In this document: piece by piece, positions 1 through 5,827 of the stretch | How positions within the stretch are numbered: position 1 is the first letter of the stretch | Layout of the letters: each line of letters opens with the position of its first letter | Source: Bacillota bacterium | GTDB taxonomy: Bacteria > Bacillota > Clostridia > Oscillospirales > Ruminococcaceae | Assembly (NCBI GenBank): GCA_023395695.1 | Contig: JAEWYJ010000327.1 | Coordinates: 1 to 5,827, forward strand | Direction: 5' to 3' | DNA length: 5,827 bases | Program-made: the position numbers and the translations under genes | The notes under the pieces: model-generated | Seen by the model: the letters and a program-made list of their open reading frames with translations, nothing else | What the model was told of the DNA's origin: nothing | Databases searched by the model: none

Positions 1-154
1 GAAGCGCCTTTTGCTGCTTTTCCAGCTCATCGTATTTTGAAGAAAGCGCATTGAGCTCGTCCTTATAATCGTCGGCGCCCGAAATAACCGGCAGAACCGG
101 CATGAGCATAAGCAGAGCGATTAGAAACGCCGCCGCCCGTCTTATTATCTTCAC
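1..154 (-). CDS. Secreted coiled-coil protein, probably EnvC/PcsB-like murein hydrolase or activator (N-terminal part)
   Basis: Only the first 51 codons are inside the window; the gene continues past the left edge. The start is a GTG at 154, chosen because a GGGGAG ribosome site lies 8 nt upstream and the nearby ATG (ATG GTA TTG TGA) hits a stop at once. The product begins MKIIRRAAAF, with a basic N-terminus and a hydrophobic core to about residue 24. A plausible signal-peptidase site follows near SGA (residues 25-27). Next comes a charged, heptad-like stretch (residues 28-51, including YDELEKQQKAL) that looks like the start of a coiled coil. Secreted proteins with an N-terminal coiled coil and a C-terminal M23 or CHAP domain commonly follow ftsX and act with FtsEX in cell-wall cleavage at division. 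The catalytic domain is not visible, so the family is inferred from the signal peptide, the coiled coil and the position. The gap to ftsX is 91 nt. Confidence 0.7.
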   Translation of the reverse strand, partial: MKIIRRAAAFLIALLMLMPVLPVISGADDYKDELNALSSKYDELEKQQKAL

Positions 155-162
155 AATACCAT

Positions 163-168
163 CTCCCC
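163..168 (-). promoter_or_regulatory. Ribosome binding site deciding a GTG start
   Basis: On the minus strand GGGGAG lies 8 nt before the GTG at 154. It supports the GTG start of the secreted coiled-coil protein, because the only nearby ATG opens a three-codon dead end. Confidence 0.7.
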
Positions 169-216
169 ACAAACATTGCATGACCGGAATGTAAAAAAAC
201 TGTAAGGATACGCAGC

Positions 217-233
217 AAATACTTTTAGTATTT
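217..233. repeat. AT-rich inverted repeat between ftsX and the secreted-protein gene
   Basis: AAATACT (217-223) and AGTATTT (227-233) form a perfect 7-bp stem with a 3-nt loop, 12 nt beyond the ftsX stop codon. Each stem has only one G:C pair. In the direction of ftsX transcription it is followed by GCTGCG, not by a T-run, so it is not a convincing terminator. A separate run of seven T (minus strand, 193-199) lies further along with no stable stem against it. It could slow polymerase or stabilise the ftsX 3' end, but it may also be chance in an AT-rich spacer. Confidence 0.35.
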
Positions 234-245
234 TATTCAAATATT

Positions 246-1151
246 TTACACTTTGATGTATCTGCCGACAAAGAACACGCTGCCCAGAGCGCCAATTCCT
301 ATACCGGCCGCCAAAAAATAAAGATAAAGCCGCAGCGCAACCGTCTTAAAGGCAACGAGCTGGCCCACGATAAGCGACGCCCAGTAAAAGGTGCTTTGGT
401 TAACCCAATGCCCAAAGGCCGTATACCCGCCCCACAGCATGAAGAAAGCGACGGTCGCCGAGATAAAGCCCAGCAGGATGCCCTCGGACAAAAAGGGGAG
501 CCTGATAAAAGCGTCGGTCGCGCCAACGTACTTCATAATGCTGATTTCTTTTCTGCGGTTAAACACCGTCAGCTTTATCGTGTTTGAAACGATACTCAGC
601 GATACGGCTGCCAGCAGTGCAATAACGGCCAGCCCGCCGAGCGAGACGGCCTGCTTAAGCCCGGTGACGGCCTGCGCCACCTCGTTTGAGGCGCTGATGG
701 TGTCAACACCGTCTATGTAACCGACCAGTTCAATCGTCTCTTCCATATGAGAAAGATCCTTGACGACCAGCCGGTAAGCATTTTGCAGCGGATTATCCTC
801 CACAAGCCACTCGAGCAGCGTGCCGTCGTCGCCAAGCTCCTGCATCCAGGTTTTCAGGCCGTCTTCCCGGCTGATAAAGGTCGCAGACGCCACATTGCTG
901 ATGCTGCGCAGCTCGGCGTCGATATCAGTCAGCTCGTCGCCCTGAACGCCGTCAGACAAAAACACCATGATCTCGTTTTGAGACTCAAAATAGCCCACCA
1001 TATTATTTACATTTATGGTAAAGAGCGTCGAAATTCCCACCAAAAGCAAGCAGGCCACCAGCACGCCGATGGCCGCAATCGAAATTGCCCTGTTCTGATA
1101 GATGTTGCGAAAGCCCTCTTTAATAAGATAACGAAAACTACTGCCGCGCAC
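246..1151 (-). CDS. ftsX: Cell-division protein FtsX, ABC transporter-like membrane subunit
   Basis: FtsX is the membrane half of the FtsEX complex. It passes the ATPase state of FtsE to extracytoplasmic peptidoglycan hydrolases and does not transport a known substrate. The product is 301 aa from the GTG at 1151, a normal length. Residues 1-21 are the cytoplasmic lead-in (SFRYLIKEGFRNIYQNR). TM1 is about residues 22-44. An extracytoplasmic domain of about 125 residues follows (45-170), including the NPLQNAYRLVV segment. TM2 is about 171-193, TM3 about 223-246 and TM4 about 275-295. The conserved cytoplasmic loop NRRKEISIMKYVGAT lies at 198-212. The start is set by GGGAGG 5 nt upstream. A longer frame from an ATG at 1193 would add 14 residues that do not resemble FtsX. 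The gene overlaps the end of ftsE by 14 nt, as expected for coupled subunits. Identification rests on topology, the RRKEI loop and the adjacent FtsE. Confidence 0.96.
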   Translation of the reverse strand: MRGSSFRYLIKEGFRNIYQNRAISIAAIGVLVACLLLVGISTLFTINVNNMVGYFESQNEIMVFLSDGVQGDELTDIDAELRSISNVASATFISREDGLKTWMQELGDDGTLLEWLVEDNPLQNAYRLVVKDLSHMEETIELVGYIDGVDTISASNEVAQAVTGLKQAVSLGGLAVIALLAAVSLSIVSNTIKLTVFNRRKEISIMKYVGATDAFIRLPFLSEGILLGFISATVAFFMLWGGYTAFGHWVNQSTFYWASLIVGQLVAFKTVALRLYLYFLAAGIGIGALGSVFFVGRYIKV

Positions 1152-1824
1152 GTTTGCCTCCCAGATGACCGTCGGCAACAAGATGACCACCATTGATAAC
1201 CATGGTGCGATGACGGAATTTGTTGACTAAATTATGTTCGTGTGTCACCATCATCACTGTCGTGCCGCACTTGTTAATTTCGCTGAGCAGCTCTACAATC
1301 TCAAAGGACATGGCGGGGTCAATGTTTCCGGTCGGCTCGTCGGCAATAATCAGCGAGGGGTTATTAACCAGCGCGCGCGCCAAAGCAACGCGCTGCTGCT
1401 CGCCGCCCGAAAGCTGCTCGGGGTAGCGCTTCGCCTTATGCAACAGCCCGACCAAATCAAGAACATAGGGCACCCGCCGCTTGATATCGCGGGTGGCCAC
1501 ATTTGTGACCCGCAGAGCAAACGCCACATTATCGTAGACGCTCATCTGCGGAATAAGCCGAAAGTCCTGAAATACGACCCCGATGCCCCTGCGGTAATAG
1601 GGCAGCTCGCTGCGGCGCAGCTTGCCTACGTCGCAACCGTCTACATGCACCCTGCCTGCGGTGGCAGCCTCCTCACGGGTAATGAGCTTTAGCATGGTGC
1701 TCTTGCCCGAGCCGGAAGCCCCCACCACAAACAGGAACTCACCCTTTTCAACCGAAAAGGAAACATCGTCCAAAGCCAGCTGCGGCCCGCCGTAGCTTTT
1801 GCTTACATTCTGAAATTCAATCAT
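1138..1824 (-). CDS. ftsE: Cell-division ATP-binding protein FtsE
   Basis: FtsE is the cytoplasmic ABC ATPase that pairs with FtsX; ATP binding and hydrolysis switch FtsX and, through it, cell-wall hydrolases at the division site. The product is 228 aa, the usual size, starting MIEFQNVSKSYGG. All ABC motifs are intact: Walker A GASGSGKST at 35-43, Q-loop Gln86 in VFQDFRL, signature LSGGEQQR at 138-145, Walker B LIIADEP at 158-164 with Asp162 and catalytic Glu163, and H-loop His195 in VTHEH. VFQDFRL and the NIDP D-loop region (167-170) are typical of FtsE. The ATG at 1824 has no good Shine-Dalgarno sequence and lies only 9 nt after the stop of the regulator gene, so translation is probably coupled to it. 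The 3' end overlaps ftsX by 14 nt. Other LolD/MacB-type ATPases look similar, but the downstream FtsX settles the assignment. Confidence 0.97.
   Translation of the reverse strand: MIEFQNVSKSYGGPQLALDDVSFSVEKGEFLFVVGASGSGKSTMLKLITREEAATAGRVHVDGCDVGKLRRSELPYYRRGIGVVFQDFRLIPQMSVYDNVAFALRVTNVATRDIKRRVPYVLDLVGLLHKAKRYPEQLSGGEQQRVALARALVNNPSLIIADEPTGNIDPAMSFEIVELLSEINKCGTTVMMVTHEHNLVNKFRHRTMVINGGHLVADGHLGGKRARQ
1157..1162 (-). promoter_or_regulatory. Ribosome binding site of ftsX, deciding its start
   Basis: GGGAGG on the minus strand lies inside the end of ftsE, 5 nt before the GTG at 1151. It selects this GTG over the in-frame upstream ATG at 1193, whose extra residues are ftsE sequence read in another frame. 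Confidence 0.8.
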
Positions 1825-1836
1825 GGTAACACATCA
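1817..1836 (-). other. TGATG stop-start junction with five-codon mini-ORF before ftsE
   Basis: The TGA stop of the regulator gene (1834-1836) overlaps an ATG (1832-1834), making TGATG. The ATG opens a five-codon frame (M-C-Y-H-D) that ends in TGA at 1817-1819, across the ftsE ATG at 1822-1824. Because ftsE has no clear Shine-Dalgarno sequence, ribosomes ending on the regulator probably supply ftsE initiation. Whether the mini-ORF itself is translated is unknown and it may be chance. Confidence 0.4.
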
Positions 1837-2916
1837 ATATTTCACCGGATTCGCCGTCAGGTACTTTTTGACCATCAGCGCCACCTTAAAGACGATCGCG
1901 TGGTCAAACTCCCGCAGATCAAGCCCCGTGAGCTTTTTGATCTTCTCTAAGCGGTACACCAACGTATTGCGGTGAACAAACAACTTTCTTGAAGTTTCGG
2001 AAACGTTCAAATTGTTCTCAAAGAACTTTTGGATTGTGAACAGCGTCTCTTTATCAAGGCTGTCAATCGAGCCCTTGATAAACACCTCACGCAAAAACAT
2101 CTCACACAGCGTGGTAGGCAGCTGATAGATCAGGCGGGCAATGCCGAGATTGTCGTAGCGCACAATGGTTTTTTCGGTGTCGAACACTTTGCCGACTTCA
2201 AGCGAGACCTGCGCCTCCTTAAAGGAGCGGGCCAGATCCTTGACGCCCACCACAACGGTGCCGATGCCCACGACAATACGGGTATAGAACTCGCCGGCCA
2301 GCGTGTCCACAATGGAGCGCGCCAGCTTTTCAAGATCCTTTGATTCAATGCCGGGCTTAATTTCCTTGACAATGACAATATCGTTTTCAGAAATGCTGAA
2401 AACAAAATCCTTCTGCTTGTCCGGAAACAGGTTCTGAATAACGTCAAACGCCGATACGCCGGAGGCAGAAACAATGCGCACCAAAAAAACCACGCGGGAA
2501 ACATCGGTGTTAAAATGCAGCTCGCGCGCCTTGATATAGACGTCGCCCGGCAGAATGTTGTCCAGCATGACGTTTTTGATAAAGTTGCCCCGGTCATACT
2601 TTTCATCATAATACTGCTTAATGCCCGAAACCGCAACCGCCAGAATGCCGGCATAGCGCGTGGCCATGTCGTCGGTGCCCTCTACAAACACCGCAAAGTC
2701 GGGACGCTGCCCGGTGCCGAACGGCTTATAGGTGCAACCGTCGCGCACAAAGGTGCGACCTTCTCCAAGGTCGAGAGCAAGATATTCCCGTGAGCTGTCC
2801 AGCTTGGACAAATCGGAACACGCGACAACATGGGCGGTGTCGTCAATCACACCGATCACGCGGTCGATCGAATCACGCATTTGATGGATGATGCCCTGAA
2901 ACAGCCGGTTAGACAT
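1834..2916 (-). CDS. CdaR/PucR-family transcriptional regulator
   Basis: The product is a 360-aa DNA-binding regulator. The clearest part is the C-terminal PucR/CdaR helix-turn-helix: about residues 286-353, with the core NVSETSRKLFVHRNTLVYRL at 304-323, then LEKIKKLTGLDLREFDHAI. The middle (about 140-265) has the alternating strand and helix pattern of the degenerate GGDEF-like domain of CdaR proteins, including RIVVGIGT at 213-220. The N-terminal 100 residues begin with an amphipathic helix (LFQGIIHQMRDSIDRVIGVIDD). They resemble a reduced sugar-diacid-recognition or PAS-like sensor, but I cannot assign a ligand. There is no membrane segment. The ATG at 2916 is supported by AGGGG 6 nt upstream. 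The gene is first in a leftward unit with ftsE and ftsX (9-nt gap to ftsE). Members of this family often act on neighbouring genes, so control of ftsEX or of its own promoter is a reasonable inference. The effector and targets are unknown. Confidence 0.88.
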   Translation of the reverse strand: MSNRLFQGIIHQMRDSIDRVIGVIDDTAHVVACSDLSKLDSSREYLALDLGEGRTFVRDGCTYKPFGTGQRPDFAVFVEGTDDMATRYAGILAVAVSGIKQYYDEKYDRGNFIKNVMLDNILPGDVYIKARELHFNTDVSRVVFLVRIVSASGVSAFDVIQNLFPDKQKDFVFSISENDIVIVKEIKPGIESKDLEKLARSIVDTLAGEFYTRIVVGIGTVVVGVKDLARSFKEAQVSLEVGKVFDTEKTIVRYDNLGIARLIYQLPTTLCEMFLREVFIKGSIDSLDKETLFTIQKFFENNLNVSETSRKLFVHRNTLVYRLEKIKKLTGLDLREFDHAIVFKVALMVKKYLTANPVKY

Positions 2917-2970
2917 ACAAATCCCCTCTCAATTGTCAAGAATAACAGTACGCATAGTTTATTAGTATTC

Positions 2971-2999
2971 ATTTTACATAAAATCTTTCGCATTTGCAA
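2971..2999 (-). promoter_or_regulatory. Sigma-A-type promoter of the regulator-ftsEX unit
   Basis: On the minus strand the -35 element TTGCAA (2994-2999) and the -10 element TAAAAT (2971-2976) are separated by exactly 17 nt. Transcription would begin near 2964, giving a leader of about 48 nt with AGGGG 6 nt before the regulator ATG. The region is strongly AT-rich, as expected for a promoter. The 10-bp direct repeats described separately overlap its spacer and abut the -35. No other convincing promoter was seen within the leftward unit. Confidence 0.65.
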
Positions 3000-3008
3000 C
3001 ATAAAATC
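2976..3008. repeat. 10-bp direct repeat bracketing the -35 of the regulator promoter (candidate operator)
   Basis: ACATAAAATC occurs at 2976-2985 and again at 2999-3008, a 23-bp period (about two helical turns). The first copy fills the promoter spacer next to the -10; the second starts at the outer edge of the -35. This position would let a dimeric regulator on one DNA face block or modulate RNA polymerase. The sequence is seen directly; a role as binding site for the CdaR-like protein is inference. Its low complexity leaves room for coincidence. Confidence 0.4.
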
Positions 3009-3174
3009 GAATTTATCTTGTAAATAATTGTGGAAATTATGAGACAGCACGGTATTTCGCCTGCTTTTGGTGCGCAAAATCAAGGTAAGAGCGGCGTCAA
3101 AGGGGCTTCTCAGGGCTTTTTTCAGTCTGTTGCGGTTCATAGGCGCTGTATGGTGTCAATTGCCGGGCCAATGG

Positions 3175-3203
3175 TTGTTTTTTACTGTCATCGGTGCTAT
3201 ACT
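3175..3203 (+). promoter_or_regulatory. Extended -10 promoter of metG-tatD
   Basis: The -35 element TTGTTT (3175-3180) and the -10 element TATACT (3198-3203) are exactly 17 nt apart. The -10 is preceded by TGC, giving the extended TGnTATACT form. Transcription should begin near 3210, so the metG leader is only about 37 nt. This rules out a T-box leader from this promoter and also rules against an upstream in-frame GTG at 3214 as the metG start. A small stem (ATGTG 3212-3216 with CACAT 3224-3228) lies at the very 5' end of the transcript; it is too short to interpret. Confidence 0.75.
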
Positions 3204-3234
3204 TACCTAATATGTGTCAAATCCACATCCCAAC

Positions 3235-3239
3235 GGAGG
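3235..3239 (+). promoter_or_regulatory. Ribosome binding site of metG, deciding its start
   Basis: GGAGG lies 7 nt before the ATG at 3247. A longer in-frame reading from GTG 3214 would put this ribosome site inside the coding sequence and begin only about 4 nt after the predicted transcription start, so it is not used. Confidence 0.85.
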
Positions 3240-3246
3240 AATTGCT

Positions 3247-5208
<1,962 letters not shown>

Positions 5209-5210
5209 AG

Positions 5211-5827
5211 ATGGTATATTTCTTTGATTCCCACGCACACTACGATCAAAGGCGCTTTGATGACGACCGAGAGGCCGTCATCGCGTCTTTACGGCCCAAT
5301 GGCGTAGGGGCGGTGCTTAATTCCGCCAGCGACATCGCCTCAAGCGAGGCGGCGCTTGCGTTGGCAAAGCAGCATCTTTTTTTCCGCGCCTCCGCCGGCG
5401 TGCATCCCCATTCAGCCGCCGAGCTGGACGACGACGCCCTGCTTAAAATTGAGCAGCTCTGCCAGGCGCCGGAGGTGGTCGCCATTGGAGAGATCGGGCT
5501 GGACTATTATTATGATTATGCCCCGCGGGAGGTACAAAAGGCCGCCTTCCGCCGCCAGCTGGAGCTGGCGCACACTTTGGATTATCCCGTGATTATTCAC
5601 AGCCGCGACGCGGCGCAGGCCACCTTTGATCTTGTCAGGGAATTTCGTCCCCGCGGTGTGGTGCATTGCTTTTCGGGCTCGGCCGAGCTGGCGCGCGAAT
5701 ATGCTGCCATGGGGCTTTACCTCGGCTTTACCGGCGTCGTCACCTTCCCGAATGCCAAAAAGCCTTTCGCAGCAGCAGCCGCAACGCCGCTTTCGCAGCT
5801 TTTGATTGAAACCGACTGCCCCTACAT
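5211..5827 (+). CDS. tatD: TatD-family metal-dependent DNase (N-terminal part, runs off the right edge)
   Basis: TatD proteins are cytoplasmic TIM-barrel metallohydrolases of the amidohydrolase type with 3'-5' exonuclease or DNA-repair activity. The window holds 205 codons, about four fifths of the usual 255-260. Metal and active-site motifs appear in family order: DSHAH (6-10) with the HxH pair His8 and His10, GVHPH (63-67), IGEIGLDYYYDYAP with Glu94, PVIIHSRDA with His130, VVHCFSG with His152, and LLIETDCPY with Asp202. None is missing. The ATG at 5211 begins 2 nt after the metG stop. Only a weak GAGG (5196-5199) lies 11 nt upstream, so translation is probably coupled to metG. The same metG-tatD order occurs in Bacillus subtilis (metS-yabD), where rnmV and ksgA follow; those would be expected just beyond this window. 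The symbol is by family; the B. subtilis orthologue is called YabD. Confidence 0.95.
   Translation, partial: MVYFFDSHAHYDQRRFDDDREAVIASLRPNGVGAVLNSASDIASSEAALALAKQHLFFRASAGVHPHSAAELDDDALLKIEQLCQAPEVVAIGEIGLDYYYDYAPREVQKAAFRRQLELAHTLDYPVIIHSRDAAQATFDLVREFRPRGVVHCFSGSAELAREYAAMGLYLGFTGVVTFPNAKKPFAAAAATPLSQLLIETDCPY

Larger units (their letters stand above)
2917..3246. other. Divergent intergenic region between the regulator and metG
   Basis: This 330-nt gap separates the two divergent start codons. The leftward promoter (2971-2999) sits in a very AT-rich part running to about 3030; the rightward promoter (3175-3203) lies near metG. The middle, about 3030-3170, is richer in GC and holds nothing I can name. 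There is a short direct duplication of GGGCTT around 3103-3118. Open frames here lack ribosome sites and do not look like proteins. No T-box features, riboswitch or terminator hairpin were recognised. Confidence 0.6.

Noticed and set aside
217..233. Intrinsic terminator after ftsX
   Set aside because: The stem is nearly all A:T and is followed by GCTGCG, not a T-run, in the direction of transcription.
1152..1193. Longer FtsX start at the ATG at 1193
   Set aside because: The extra 14 residues are ftsE coding sequence in another frame, there is no FtsX-like similarity in them, and GGGAGG fits the GTG at 1151 much better.
747..1692. Long antisense frames opposite ftsX (747-1196) and ftsE (1234-1692)
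   Set aside because: They are opposite-strand shadows of well-supported genes in moderately GC-rich DNA, with no family features of their own.
2934..2939. Perfect TTGACA (minus strand) just upstream of the regulator ribosome site
   Set aside because: A matching -10 would fall inside the regulator coding sequence and none is present at 16-18 nt spacing.
2856..3140. 94-codon minus-strand frame across the intergenic region into the regulator
   Set aside because: No ribosome site before the ATG at 3140, overlaps the start of the regulator in another frame and spans its promoter, and the residues show no recognisable domain.
2929..3162. Shared TCAATTG at 2929-2935 and 3156-3162 as a common operator
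   Set aside because: Seven bases in an AT-rich region are expected by chance, and the flanks do not match.
3214..3246. Longer MetRS start at GTG 3214
   Set aside because: It would start about 4 nt after the predicted transcription start with no ribosome site, and it would place the strong GGAGG at 3235 inside the gene; MKKKTFYITTPIYY is the usual MetRS beginning.
3204..3246. T-box or SAM riboswitch control of metG
   Set aside because: The predicted leader is only about 37 nt and contains none of the conserved T-box or riboswitch elements.

Overview
This 5.8-kb window looks like ordinary core chromosome of a Firmicute of the class Clostridia, most likely Oscillospirales (Ruminococcaceae or Oscillospiraceae). 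That placement is inferred from four things. The coding regions are moderately GC-rich. UGA is used as a stop. Strong GGAGG-type ribosome sites precede several genes. The gene orders are the Gram-positive ones: ftsE-ftsX followed by a secreted coiled-coil protein, and metG followed by tatD. I see no mobile element, CRISPR array, rRNA, tRNA or recognisable phage or defence gene.

The window holds two divergent transcription units. The left unit reads leftward on the minus strand: a CdaR/PucR-type transcriptional regulator (1834-2916), ftsE (1138-1824), ftsX (246-1151), and the first 51 codons of a secreted coiled-coil protein (1-154). The last is probably an EnvC/PcsB-like murein hydrolase or hydrolase activator and runs off the left edge. 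The right unit reads rightward: metG (3247-5208), then the first 205 codons of a TatD-family nuclease (5211 to the right edge).

The divergent region (2917-3246) holds one good sigma-A-type promoter for each unit. The regulator's promoter is bracketed by a 10-bp direct repeat at a 23-bp period, which makes a candidate operator. The middle of the region (about 3030-3170) is unexplained. metG has a leader of only about 37 nt, so there is no room for a T-box.

Functionally, FtsE (ATPase) and FtsX (membrane subunit) form the type VII ABC complex that controls peptidoglycan hydrolysis at the division site from the cytoplasm, and the neighbouring secreted protein is the natural extracytoplasmic partner. 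A ligand-responsive regulator sits directly in front of ftsE, which suggests but does not prove that it controls the operon. MetG charges tRNA-Met. TatD is a metal-dependent DNase, and in Bacillus subtilis its gene also follows the methionyl-tRNA synthetase gene.

I did not find a convincing previously undescribed system. The points most worth a second look are the regulator-ftsEX arrangement, the direct repeats at its promoter, the SD-less ftsE start with a TGATG stop-start upstream, and an AT-rich, terminator-like hairpin inside metG.
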